Source: Paracamarosporium sp. OC-R06-R3
Lineage: Eukaryota; Ascomycota; Dothideomycetes; Pleosporales; Didymosphaeriaceae
DNA length: 64,000 nucleotides
Assembly: GCA_019828545.1 (NCBI GenBank)
Contig: JACVRA010000052.1
Span: 1 to 64,000, forward strand
Direction: 5' to 3'
Below, piece by piece: positions 1 through 10,979 of this stretch (positions are counted from its first letter, which is position 1; every line of letters begins with the position of its first letter). Made by a program: the position numbers and the translations under genes. The notes beneath the pieces are model-generated. The model had not been told where the DNA came from. It ran no database searches and saw only the letters and a program-made list of their open reading frames with translations.

Positions 1-479
1 TGCGTACGCCCTCTCCAGCTGCTCTTATAGAGACTCTCTGGGAGGCGCGTACACCAAGCAACGTACGTGAGCTTGAGGCTCAGTCAAGCCTAATACGTGA
101 GCGCGTACGTAAGCATAAGAGCTCTTCGCCAGCGTCAATCATTGAAGCGATAGATCAGCTCAAGAAAGGGGCAGAGGTGATGATGCTGTCTGCTGAGCTG
201 ATGCGTGATCGGATCGCTAGCCTTGAGAGAGCAAATAAGGCAGCGTCTGCGCGTAGGCAGCGCAAGAGAAAGCGTATACAACACCAAGGAGTATTGACAA
301 TAGGAGCTGGAGAGGATATACTCGCTCAACGTGAGGCTGAGCAGCAGACTGCTCGTGAGAAGCGTCAGACAGGAGAGCAATCAGGCCTCAGCCGCCAGGC
401 TCTGGCGCGCTGCAGCAAGTGTAGAGAGACTGGACACAACGCACGTACGTGCAAGAAAGACACTATAGCTACTGCTTAA
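1..479 (+). mobile_element. 3' end of a pogo/Tc1-mariner-like transposase (partial at window edge)
   Basis: The frame starting at base 3 is open from the window edge to the TAA at 477-479, so only the C-terminal part of a longer protein is present. The tail is rich in Arg, Lys, Glu and Gln, looks coiled-coil, and ends in a CCHC zinc knuckle (CSKCRETGHNARTCKKD). Fungal pogo-type DDE transposases with an N-terminal CENP-B-like HTH commonly carry this kind of basic tail and knuckle after the catalytic domain. The catalytic DDE region would lie upstream of the window, so activity cannot be judged. I could not identify the 3' terminal inverted repeat. The family assignment is an inference from the tail only. 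Confidence 0.65.
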
Positions 480-541
480 TCTACTGCTTAATCTACTGCT
501 TAATCTACTGCTTAATCTACTGCTTAATCTACTGCTTCAAT
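469..541. repeat. 12-bp tandem repeat, about six copies
   Basis: The unit CTACTGCTTAAT is repeated head to tail from 469 to 528 in five perfect copies. A sixth copy (529-541) carries one inserted C. The first copy supplies the TAA stop codon of the transposase frame, so the array begins inside the end of that gene. Confidence 0.95.
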
Positions 542-1456
542 CTATATATATTATTCTGTTGCGTTGTTGAGATATACGTCTGCAGAGGTGCGCAAAGTTG
601 GTGCGTGGCCGACTCGCTTGCCACCTACGTTATATATAGTTACCATATATTGGAACCCAATGAATACTACCCAATAATTTAAAGGCAGCGCCTTGAGCCA
701 TGCCGATTAGTGTACATAGAGCTACTCCAACATTTGCCATTCGCTGTGAAACCCTAAATCAGCAGAACTTTAGCTTGGGCAGAAATACGGACCATGATGC
801 CAAAGGGAGTATCATAGAGTACCCGCTCTTACTCATGTTTACTGAGATTCTTTTGGCATTACGTTCCGTAACACTATGTATCAAGATGATTAGAATCGGT
901 AATTGGTGAATTCCTAGGTCGTTGAACATCCGACGTGCTGAAGACACAACTTCTCCAGAAGTGCAAAGAGGAACGAGCGGCAGGATATGATTTGTGAAGG
1001 ATACTAGGCGAGGCTAACCGTCGATTTTGATAGTATGGATCAAGGTATGAAATCTAAGGCTATAGTCGTTCGTGTCGTTACCATTCGCAGAGAGAGGAAG
1101 TTGATGTAGTCGTTGAGGCCGGGATTTAATACCTAGCCTGAAGTGCCTGACGCACTTGAGAATATTAGTTCTTCCCATGGCTCCGTGAGCTCCTCACTGC
1201 CAGGTTTCCCATTTGCCAAATTTATACATAGAAGAGAAATAGTACTCGAAATAAAAGTTTTATTGGGAGACCTATGATATCCAGCTACGTTCGCGTGGTA
1301 TCAGCAGCCGCGACGTTCACAGCTATGACCACTACCCGCCAAACCATTATCGCGAGATGTAGAGCCTGGACGATGAGCTCTTGAGCTGAAGCCGTTGTGC
1401 TATGTTCTTCCGCGGTATGTCGATGCCACTATCGTCACCGTCATAGCTATCGCTCT
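542..1456. other. Intergenic stretch without a supported gene
   Basis: Only short frames under 70 codons are present and none has recognisable motifs. The first part (to about 690) is AT-rich with several TATATA runs and may still belong to the transposon. No terminal inverted repeat or target duplication could be assigned. Confidence 0.6.
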
Positions 1457-2738
1457 CTATGGGTTTGGTAAAAGTCTGTACCAATCTGCGACTTCTTTTA
1501 TGCACTCATTCAAATTCCTGAATTTATCACGACCAAGTAACTTCGTCTCCGTGAGCGCAGAATCCACGTGGTACGGCATATTAATAGGCATGTTGTCCCT
1601 CCCAATTGTAAACATACCGCTAGTGATTTCATTCTTGGAGGTACCTTCAATGACATCGCCAGCTTCTTTCCAAATCTCCCTGCCGTTTTTGGTTTTATCG
1701 CTAGATCCTGCCGCAATGAACCAATCTGGTATCTCGGTATCAATAACCTCAGCTTCGTCTAAAGCTTCCACATGGACCCTGGCGCAGTCGTTTACATGCA
1801 CGAAGCCGAAGAGGTAACGTGGCTTTGGCTCGTTGAAAAGAAGTGCGCGAGACATGCGATCCATCTTCTTTCTCGCTTCGGATTTCGTAGATACTAGCTC
1901 AGAAGGACCCATTACTGTGCCGGGTATGATTTGAACGATTGAAAATCGTGTTCTACCGGATGCGCGAAGGGTCTTAAGGGTGTTCATGCATTGGGCTTTT
2001 GCTGCACAGTAGGCGTGATGAGGTGAAACTAGTGGTGGGGCGAGGAACAGTAGTCCAGGATGTACAGCGGTAAATTCATTCAAAGCGCTGTCCATCTCTG
2101 TGCCGAGTGTGTCTCCGACGTCAGGATGCACCATGGCGGCTCCAGCTTGTGTAAATACAACACGTTTTATAGTGCCTGATTTTTCGGCTGCCGAGAGAAT
2201 GTTCTGCATCGATTCAACAAAGGGCAAATAAATGTCCTTATCGGGATGCTTGTCCTAAATGGCCCACAAAGTTCAGTATATATAGAAAGGATGAACGATG
2301 TATGTTGCAACAGATCGCTCCAAGAAGCAAGACCAATAAACACTTACCGGAGTAGGCCAAACACCCGCAACATGGATCACATATTGTGCGCCTGTAAGGG
2401 CAGAGTCATATGAGTCCGAAATGGTATTGTCAGGCACTGTCTTATATTCCACACGGCCTTCGAATTGTTGGAGAGATGGACCGTGTGATATAGTTCGGAT
2501 CGCGTCTTCAGTTCGAACTACACAGCGAACGCGATACCCATGGTGCAATGCGTATACTGCACAAGCGTAACCGATTGTTCCGTTGGCGCCCGTAATCTGA
2601 TGTGGTTCAGCGACCTCTTTATACTCATTAGGTCTACAATCTATCTTTTTGTGTAGCCTGGGGTAATACATGGATTCAAAACATGTAAGCAGCAGCTGTA
2701 ATACATACCACGACAAGACCTCGATCCCGTTTCTCCAT
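1457..2738 (-). CDS. Extended short-chain dehydrogenase/reductase (dihydroflavonol-reductase-like)
   Basis: Three exons on the minus strand: 2738-2709, 2596-2348 and 2254-1457, giving 358 aa. The donors are GTATGT and GTAAGT, both acceptors end in AG, and all joins are phase 0. The ten-residue first exon completes the Rossmann strand in front of the NAD(P) motif TGANGTIG. The catalytic YxxxK motif is seen as YCAAK. A C-terminal substrate region of the NAD-dependent epimerase type follows. Enzymes of this group reduce aldehydes or ketones with NADPH; the substrate here is unknown. The gene is divergent from the FAD monooxygenase at 3117 and shares a 378-bp promoter region, which suggests common control. 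Both could belong to a small oxidative pathway unrelated to the PKS cluster 30 kb away. Confidence 0.85.
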
Positions 2739-3116
2739 GTTCTAAGCGCGCATGGGCTGACCAGAAGCCTGCCGGGGATTTCTAAGTAACTTGTACTTTG
2801 CTTCTAGGAGATGTATTTCGTATCTTCAAGCGGATATGTACAACAGTAGCAAAATCCATGCGTACGGTGGTCGAGCATGGATGTAAGCTTTAGCTAAGCT
2901 TTGCGAGGTGAAGTGTGGGGAGGTGTGTGTGACTAGCCTATCGTGTTCAGCCAGGACAACTCGGCACCCATACATGCCGCGTCTCCACCCTCCCAGCAGC
3001 GGGGTAGAGTGGGCTTTATCCAGGGCATCACAAAGTGTCCTGCGCACAATGTTGGGAATGCGCGCATATTTCTTCGCGCAGTTCTCTGCGCTCGCTCCTG
3101 GCTGACGCCATCCGTC
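2739..3116. promoter_or_regulatory. Shared divergent promoter region (SDR / FAD monooxygenase)
   Basis: This 378-bp interval separates the start codons of two oppositely oriented oxidoreductase genes and must contain both promoters. I found no clear operator. Confidence 0.5.
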
Positions 3117-4516
3117 ATGGCCATCCAAGCCGCTGAAACATCGAAAGACGCCTCTAACGGCATGGACAAGCGGCTGGACATCGTCATTGTATACCACCTA
3201 TTTCCTCACTATACATCGCATGAAGCTAACACACGTCGTAGGTTGGTGGTTCTTTAGGCGGCCTCTGCGCAGCACTCGCTCTCAAGTCGCTCCCGCAGCG
3301 TCATCGCATCACTATTCTCGAACGGAATCCTGCACCATTGCTCCACAACCAAGGTGCAGGCATCGTCGCAGGAGGAGATACGCTCAATTTCTTTAAGCGC
3401 TATGATCGCTGTAACCGCCCGCTCGCCGTTTCCTCTCAACGCCGTCAGTACCTCAACAAGGACGGGGAAATCGTGCACAAGGAGGACACGGTTCAGAATA
3501 TGACGAGCTGGGATTTAGTGTATTACATGTTACGTGCTAACGTAGACTATGTGGCGAGTGCATATTGCACGGTTCCTGAACGACAGGCCGGTGAAGCAGA
3601 GGTACGGCATTTGCACGGGCACAAAGTGACAGGCATCCAGGAGAGAGGCGAAAAGGTGATTGTTACGTACATATCCAACGATGTGGAAGGCACTATTAGC
3701 GCGGACTTAGTTGTTTCGGCTGATGGACCTAGCTCTACGGTTCGATCGCTTCTACAACCGGATGTACAACGTACCTACGCCGGCTATGTCGCCCTTCGAG
3801 GCACCGTACGCGAGGACAAAGTGTCTTCCAAGACTTTAGAAGCCTTTCGAAACCGATTCACTTTCTTCCATACACGCGGAATCCAGATCCTCGCATACCT
3901 CATACCTGGGGAGAATGGCACCCTCGAGCACGGACAACGCCTCATAAATTTTGTTTACTATACGAATTTTCCTTCCAAGTCGCTCGATGAACCTTCAGAA
4001 GAATTGGCAGAACTGATGACGGATGTCGACGGTGTAAGACACAGGATCACGATGCCACCCGGCAAGACGGACCCGAAGGCGTGGGAGAAGCAGCGCGTGA
4101 TCGCAAGTGAGAAGCTGCCGCCTCAGTTTGCTGAGATTGTGAGGGCAACGGAGAAGCCGTTTGTACAGGCTGTTACGGATGTCATATCGCCAACAAATGA
4201 ATTCTTCGAGGGAAAAGTCGTTCTGATAGGGGACGCTCTTGCAGGATTCAGACCACACACTGTGGCAAGCACCAGCCAAGCTGCTTTTGACGCTATGATA
4301 TTGACAGATATGCTTCGGGGCGATATCGGTAGGAAGGAGTGGAAGAAGCAAACCATGGCGTATGCGCGAACGATACAGAAGCGCGGAGTGGACATGGGAA
4401 ATAGAAGCCAACATCAGGATTTACCACTTGTAGAACACATTCACGATCGGAATCTGGCGTCAAAGCCAAGAGAGGAAGAGATTTGGCCTGATTGGGCGGT
4501 TGCAGATGTTATTTAG
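3117..4516 (+). CDS. FAD-dependent monooxygenase with DhpH-like substrate domain
   Basis: Two exons, 3117-3188 and 3242-4516, encode 448 aa. The intron (GTATAC...TAG) falls inside the N-terminal FAD motif: exon 1 ends in DIVI and exon 2 starts VGGSLGGL, a slightly divergent GxGxxG. A second FAD-binding motif reads LIGDALAGFRPHT, followed by ASTSQAAFDA. That block resembles the substrate-binding domain of 2,6-dihydroxypyridine 3-monooxygenase-type flavoproteins. Such enzymes hydroxylate aromatic or heteroaromatic rings using NAD(P)H and oxygen. There is no signal peptide, so it is probably cytosolic. The start is the ATG at 3117; no upstream in-frame ATG gives a better Rossmann start. It is transcribed divergently from the SDR gene. 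The substrate is unknown. Confidence 0.85.
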
Positions 4517-5972
4517 GGAGGCCAGCTAAGCTTACTGGGTTGACTGAGTTATAGAAGATTCTAATGCGAGCTCCAATGCTTTTTGTATCATGTCTTCGGA
4601 AAGTATACACGCGAGAGGGGCGAAGAGCTTCAATCGTGAGGTCCATGATATAGCGGACTAATCACCAAAACCACAATAACCTGGAAAAGATCAGTGTCAG
4701 CATGTGGAGGAAGATGATCCGGATGATGACAATAACATGACAGAGAACGTCGAGACAAGTAATGGCGAGACAGGCGGAGAGGATAACGACGGAAACGCAA
4801 ACCAGTGTACAGCTCTATCAGATCACGATAAATTGAATGCAGTTCTTCGAGATTCCTATCATGATTTGATTTATCTCGATCATTATCTGTGGTGCATTCT
4901 GACAGTGGGTTATGGCCGCAGTTCAGAAGGAAGAATATTGTCCTTTGCAGTGTCTAACATGAAATCCGGGCTTGTCTCCTCTCTAGGTGTTGATCTGCTA
5001 CGAGTGTGACGCTTGTCCAATACAAACATGATCTCCTTGTGGAGCTAGACATTTTCAGACAACGCCGGGCTGACACATCAGATGATAAAGTACTAAATGT
5101 GACAGGAGTCCTAATGGGTGTGAGTAGTAAGACTTCGCTAAGAGAGCTGTATTGTCCTATATACTAAGGATGAGAACCTACTTAGGTTTACACAAGGCTT
5201 TATATACGGAGTATCGGATGGCTACAGAGCCGCAGAGTCACTCAGGCACGAATGCTTCCACGTGACCTTAAGGTCACGTGTCTACACCAGGTGCTCAGGT
5301 TATGGTCTGCGTTCGAACTGTAGGCGCAATCCCTGAGGTCATTATCTCACGCATCACCCTCATCGTTATCATAATACTTATTACTACTATGAGGTGTAGT
5401 TGTAACATTAAAACTACGAATAAGATATAGGGCAATGAAACAGCGTGAATGTGAATGCGAGAACATGTGATGATAGTTGCCTGAATGGAACTGACATTGC
5501 CCTATTGGAGTCCTGATGTCAAATGCCAGATCCTGTTATAGGCTCGTAGCTTTCTTAAAGGGTGTATCTTATTGGTGTCGTACCCCGCACACTAACCAAA
5601 ATTCGTCGTTGTTGCAAGGGCTGGCTTATCACCGTCACAGCCATTTCTCGCTTTATAGAACGCCAAGTACTTGGCACTAGCCGAATATATAAACCCCACC
5701 ATGTATCATGTATCCTTTGTTCTTCTACCTTCATGTCTAGATATAATTACTCGATGGATTATTAGCTACAGTATTTCTACCCATCCCACTTCTCAGCGCA
5801 TTGTGCCGCGATATTTCCGAGCTGACTCTTCTGGTAGATAATCTCAATCTGCATAAACGTTACTACTCTCGTTGGCGCAGTTCATCGAATCTGTCTTTGC
5901 ACCATTATTCGCCGAGACTCGCTAGGGACGTCTCATAGGATCTATATCTGTGACACTCTCAGGCATCGTAGC
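4517..5972. other. Gene-free, AT-rich interval
   Basis: No frame here has a recognisable domain. An acidic frame at 4704-5009 starts with GTG and has no splice-compatible partner. The interval contains the 22-bp palindrome described separately. Confidence 0.5.
5259..5280. repeat. Perfect 22-bp palindrome with two CACGTG cores
   Basis: The sequence CACGTGACCTT is followed directly by its exact reverse complement, with no spacer. Each end is a CACGTG box, the core bound by many bHLH factors. Symmetry stops at both edges (C at 5258, T at 5281). Confidence 0.9.
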
Positions 5973-7406
5973 TTGTTGAAAATACGTAAGGCATACTTAG
6001 GTATAACAAGTAAAGAAAAGCGCATCTATAACCACATCGTACGAATGATTGCGATGTCGGTCCGTAATACCAAGTGTGTCTCACAAGGCAAGCACAGAAC
6101 TATTATAAAGCGAAAAGAATCTGGAGCAGTCGGCTCAGGTCTATCGCAACGTAGATTTAGAAATTATAATAGTACAAATGGAGATGTTACTAGAGTCCTA
6201 TGCCCTTTTTATGTTAGAAGCCCGGAGGAGACATGCAAGGCGAACTCGTGCTGGATCACGGGATTTAGCGAAATAGCGAAAATGCGGTACGAAACAGCGT
6301 TTATAAATATTAATTGTTGATCAAAGCTAAACATGAATAGAGATCATTTAAAGGATGTCCACGGCCTTGAGAAAGACCTTCTAGATAAGCTCAATTTCAA
6401 GGGGAGGCGCTTTCGCAGTTTGAAGACGTTAGAAGAGAAATGGAAGCACGCTTTCATAATTTTGTTTCCGGAAGTGTCAAAACACGATATTCCCATCCCG
6501 TATAGAACCAACGAAAGAAAACACGAAAAGCCATTGCAGGCACCTATCGACAATTCTGGATTGGCCACCAAAAATAGAGGATCCAGCCAAGGACATATCA
6601 ATTTTACTTCGCTACCAGCTAGACTCCAGAACTGGCTCTTCGATCGTCTCAGCACTGAAGCAACGGTGCCTAATGGCCTAAAATTTGACATGCTTGCGGA
6701 TTTTGGGGCCGCGTTCGATGACATCATCGCGAATCTCGCTGGCGAAGATTGTTTCGGTGCCACTGGTACGTGTAAAGCTGGTCGAGACTCACCGCTGGAT
6801 TGGGGTTTTTTAGCCAGCTATGGACCTACCCCAGACTTCGAGTTCTCCGACAATCAGTCTACGGCTGGAAAGACAGCAGTTGACGAGCCTACTTTTAACA
6901 ACCAAGAGCTTGTTATTAAAACAAACGTGGAAAGCCGAAAATTTCACGAACTGGCGGACTGTACACTCCAGACGACGGTTCCAATGCAAAATTTGATGTT
7001 CGAAGATGGAAACAGAAACGCTTCGCAACCTTTGATGACCGGACCTCAGTTTCTAGTCGAAGAGAAGCATGCTTGGAATCAAGAGGCGAAGTTATTTGCC
7101 GAAACTGTTGCCAATGAAAAGGTGTACTATGAGTGCCAATTTCCAACTCAGTCTACCACGCCCATCAAATTCGAAAGCCCCATTGACGCAAAGGTAATAC
7201 TTCAACAAAACCCTAATCACCCCGTAATACTGTTTAACGATCTTACTACCCATATCCTGTCGAACGAGGCTCCGACCGTGACCATGGCGGACGCTACGCA
7301 AAAGGGGTTCGATTATGGTGAATATATCGGGTGTTCAGAAGACGAACATTATTATTACCTGGATACGGACATTGATCAATCTTTCGGGTATGAAAATAGT
7401 TATTAA
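5973..7406 (+). CDS. C2H2-like fungal DNA-binding protein, second finger apparently lost
   Basis: Two exons are proposed. Exon 1 ends at 6286, the intron is 6287-6340 (GTACGA...TAG, 54 bp), and exon 2 is 6341-7406. The start is uncertain: ATG at 5973, or at 6054, which reads MSVRNTK. The join produces CPFYVRSPEE...SC...RDHLKDVH. This matches the first zinc-binding block of a large fungal C2H2-like family (CPFYKR...SC...LKEHLYRRH). It is followed after only about 20 residues by EEKWKHAFIILFP and IPIPY, which match the family's usual W...LFP...PSPY segment. The second CxxC/HxxxxC finger normally between these blocks is missing. The rest of the protein is low in recognisable motifs. The gene is more AT-rich than its neighbours. 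Such proteins are presumed nuclear. Confidence 0.6.
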
Positions 7407-7635
7407 CAGGATTTTTACGATACAAGAATATTCTTATGATGGGGGTTTTGCGTCAGGTTTGGTTATTTGCAAGCAATACCGAAACGGAGCAAATACCGTA
7501 ACGTATTTAAACATATATGGGGATGTATATAGTATAAACAATAAAGTTGAACTTATTGTCTACGATGGCTTATCTTAAATTAGCCTTGCTATGCTGTTCG
7601 TTACACCAGTCTCAGCGGGACCCTTTGGCAGTTGT

Positions 7636-9132
7636 TCACTTCTTCGTACCAAGCGCCTGCACGCTGTTTATCAGCGGTGTGGCATTTGACTGAAGAATCT
7701 GAAGCCGGATACCGTCTGCTTCCACACTTGAAGTCAAATTCCAGATCCGCTTGTACCCTAGGGAAGTGCCATTGATAATCCTCTTGTATGCCCCATTCAC
7801 TCCCGCATCGACCAAGTAACCGCCAATGCGTTGACCGAGAGCGATATGCTCTTGTAGTATTATTGCGTCAATATTATAGACACCATCAAGGTGTATATCC
7901 AAGATTCCAGTCGTTTCATTATCGTTCATTGCCCAGTAAGTGTCAATGCTGCTGTCAAGTACATTGGCTGGGCTGAATTGGGCGCTGTTTCCGCGCACGC
8001 TACTTGCATTTACTTCGAGATGGGGGTTGAGCAACGGACGATTCAAAAAGGCATCACGTTGCTCTTTGAACCTTTGAAGAAGATCCAGATCTTCCTTGGC
8101 GACCTGCCCTGTGGTGTCCGGGGGCACATCAAGCAGTAGATTCGCACTCCGTCCCACACACTCCATGTACATCTGCATCAACGCATCGACCGATTTGGGC
8201 TTTTCACTGGCATGCCAAAACCAGCCATCTCGGATCCGCGCATCGGCTTCCGCAGGGGTCCAATACAATCCATCACGCACTCCTGTCTGTAGCTCATCGC
8301 CCTCGTAATGCGTTTGGTCTTGTGTCCTGCTAATCGTATGCCAGTTTGTTGGCACCGTATATCCATCTTCGTTGCCCACCCATCTAGCATCCACACCTTG
8401 ATGTCCCCACATCACGGCATTTGGCTGGTTTTCGCGGATAATGTCGCGGAATCTTGCCCAGTCGAAAGTTTGCACCGTATCCGAACCGCTTGCACCGTCG
8501 AGCCAGAGTTCGAACAGTGGAACTTGTGAGCCATTGTCGTATTTTAATGTTACAAGTTCCGTCAGTTGGCGCGCATACAGGTCGTTGTAGTCACCAGTAG
8601 TATTGTCACCGAAGATCTGGGGTTCATCGTAGATCGTTCCGGCGAGGTTGGGCTTTGGCATAGCTGGGTCACGATGAATATCCCATGGGGAGAGGTAGAT
8701 GCCAAATTTGATACCATATTTCTGTGCTGAGGCGGCCGCCATGCGCACCACATCTGCACTTAGCCCAGCCGCGACACGATCTTTTGCCCACTTCCCATTT
8801 CCGATTTTGTACGTGGTCGTGTTGGTATTCCACAATGCCATACCATCGTGATGTTTTGCAGTCAGAATCATCCCTGCCATGCCTGCGTCCGCAAAGCCTT
8901 TGGCCCATTGATCCGTGTCTAATGCTGTGGGGTTAAATATATCCGGCGTGTTCTGGCTACGTCCCCATTCTTCGTCAGTGAACGTATTGGGTCCAAAATG
9001 TACGAAAGCGTAATATTCAAGTTGGTGCCATGCGAGTTGCCGAGGAGATGGCGTGCGTAAGTATGGAGCGGGTGCCGCTTCTGCAGCGGCTACAGACACT
9101 AGCCATGATAATGTACTGACAAGCAGCAACAT
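7636..9132 (-). CDS. Secreted alpha-L-fucosidase-like glycoside hydrolase (GH29) with C-terminal F5/8-type domain
   Basis: A single uninterrupted frame of 498 aa. A hydrophobic signal peptide covers about residues 1-19, ending near AAAEA. The GH29 N-terminal pattern is clear: YYAFVHFGPNTFTDEEWG, then MILTAKHHDGMALW, and a WLDGASG segment where family members carry the catalytic Asp nucleophile. The last 130 residues look like a galactose-binding, discoidin-type beta domain (VLDSSIDTYWAMND). The enzyme is expected to be exported and to release fucose or related sugars from plant or fungal glycans. Length is typical for the family. The acid/base residue is poorly conserved in GH29 and I did not assign it. 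Confidence 0.9.
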   Translation of the reverse strand: MLLLVSTLSWLVSVAAAEAAPAPYLRTPSPRQLAWHQLEYYAFVHFGPNTFTDEEWGRSQNTPDIFNPTALDTDQWAKGFADAGMAGMILTAKHHDGMALWNTNTTTYKIGNGKWAKDRVAAGLSADVVRMAAASAQKYGIKFGIYLSPWDIHRDPAMPKPNLAGTIYDEPQIFGDNTTGDYNDLYARQLTELVTLKYDNGSQVPLFELWLDGASGSDTVQTFDWARFRDIIRENQPNAVMWGHQGVDARWVGNEDGYTVPTNWHTISRTQDQTHYEGDELQTGVRDGLYWTPAEADARIRDGWFWHASEKPKSVDALMQMYMECVGRSANLLLDVPPDTTGQVAKEDLDLLQRFKEQRDAFLNRPLLNPHLEVNASSVRGNSAQFSPANVLDSSIDTYWAMNDNETTGILDIHLDGVYNIDAIILQEHIALGQRIGGYLVDAGVNGAYKRIINGTSLGYKRIWNLTSSVEADGIRLQILQSNATPLINSVQALGTKK

Positions 9133-10003
9133 CGTGGCGAAGGTTCAAGTTGGTATCTTCAATGTCCCGCTGTTTACATACGATGGAAATTAGTGGCCGC
9201 AGTATGGCGTAGCATGAAAGAGGCAAGTATGTTTTGTATAGAAAATTAACAAAAATGTGCAAGATACTACCATTTGAAGCGTATTTTCGACTTTGTACAC
9301 GCTATATACTATACTGGGACGACGCCCCCGCATTTGGGAGCAATTGCCCGAGATCTGCCGTATTGATTAATCCGTCCACAAATAGGGCATGGGTCCGAAC
9401 AGTCTTCGAAAACTGATCGTCGTGTTACTTTGCTGGGTAGCATTACTTAGCTAGCATCAGTGCGAGAAATCAAGATACCTTATCAGCAACAGATGAAGCT
9501 GTTCAGATCGTGCATATCCGAAGACTTGACAACGTAGGGACCTAACTATACCATTGTCTCTAGTATACATGTCTCTGAATAATATTTTATGTCCTATTGA
9601 TGTCAAAAGAGTGAAGAATTATTCGAACAGCTAGTTGTTTTGCAGCTGGCCTCATTGTGCAGATGGGTCAAGACCTTCCTCTTTGGGAAGCGTGGTAGCG
9701 GGGTATTGCGTTGACGAAGGCCATCACTGCATACGTACTATGCAGGTACGGAGACTGGCCGAACAATTAAGCAGCCACTGGAGTAGAAGTCCAAAGTCGC
9801 ACGTTGCGTTACAGGCACAATGGAGCTCACATTATAATCATGGCACAGGGAAGTTACGTGCGCAAGACGAAGCGAAGGAGCAGCAGCCCAAAGTGGCGAG
9901 GCTAAATTGGAGCGAAGGCGCGAATGCCCCTTTTCGCGCGCTTCTACAATAACCTCATATCGCGTCGTAAGCCCTGGTTCTGTATCTCGTCTGAACTTTG
10001 ATC
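9133..10003. other. Intergenic region upstream of two divergent secreted-protein genes
   Basis: The interval lies between the GH29 start (9132, minus) and the GPI-protein start (10004, plus). It holds only short frames and presumably both promoters. No specific site is assigned. Confidence 0.5.
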
Positions 10004-10827
10004 ATGGCACGATTCATAGGGCTGGGCTTCGTTGCAGTGGCTTCCCTTGCAGCAGCGGCCCCTGAGCCACAAATCACCGCACGAGCTGAGCTCCACCCGC
10101 GCGCTGACCCATCCATCCTGGGGTACGTCAGCACATCCGGTGCATCTGAACGTAAGGCTCCCCACTCTTTTGAGCTTCTCCGCAGGACGCACATAGCGCG
10201 TCTTGTTGCATCATCGCAAGCATGTGTAGATTTGTATATGTGTGACTAACATCGGTACGGCGAACAGTGTCGGATTTGCGAAGCTGCGACTACCCAGCGA
10301 CCATCACGCAGAGTGGATCGTACGCGCAGTGCTGCGAGCCGGACAAACCATGCGACTTCTTCACCTCGTGCTCCGCCGGTAACGTTATCGCCGACTCAAC
10401 GTCCATATTCTGCGACTGGGGATACTGCAACACTGCTGTCATGGTGACAAGTGCGGGCGCAAAGGACGGAAAGTCGATTCTGGGCTGTTGGGCGACGGAC
10501 TTAGGCAAAAGCGCATTCGCTTTGGTGCCGGACTTTGGCAGTGGTGAGCAAGGTGGACAAACAGGACTTATGGATACATCCGCTAACAGAACTGTAGCCA
10601 CTCCTGCTCAAAGTTCGACCAAGGGCTCAAGCGGCAGCGAAAGTGGCAGCAGCGCTGCTTCCACAAGTACTGCGACTGAGTCGTCGGCCTCTGAAAGCGA
10701 GACTGGGTCATCCTCACCAACAAACGAAAATGCTTCATCTTCCAGTTCTCCAGGTGCCGCTGCAAGTGTAGTGCAGCCTCTTACGGGCATCGTGGGCTTG
10801 ATCGCAGGTCTTGCTGCTATGTTGTAG
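10004..10827 (+). CDS. Secreted Cys-rich, Ser-rich GPI-anchored surface protein
   Basis: Exons 10004-10151 and 10268-10827 encode 235 aa. The intron (GTAAGG...CAG) splits a Leu codon (C|TG). The N-terminus is a signal peptide (FIGLGFVAVASLAAAAP). A cysteine-rich block of about 80 residues contains QCCEPDKPCDFFTSC, FCDWGYC and a further Cys. A long Ser/Thr-rich stretch follows, then a C-terminal hydrophobic tail (GIVGLIAGLAAML) preceded by small residues, the usual arrangement for a GPI-anchor signal. It should sit on the plasma membrane or cell wall. The cysteine spacing is not the eight-Cys CFEM pattern, so I do not call it CFEM. Function is unknown. Confidence 0.8.
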
Positions 10828-10979
10828 GACGAGCATATCTAGCACGATGTGTCATCATATATAGCTAATGATAATGCAATAACAGATAAATTTATCTATA
10901 ATAGCTACAACATCGAACCTGATATCATCCCCGATGTGCTGAATGCATTGGGTTATAATCTCAGCAGTGACCGTACCAC

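Noticed and set aside
4704..5009. Acidic 101-codon frame
   Set aside because: It begins with GTG, the Asp/Glu bias looks like simple sequence, and no splice partner or domain was found.
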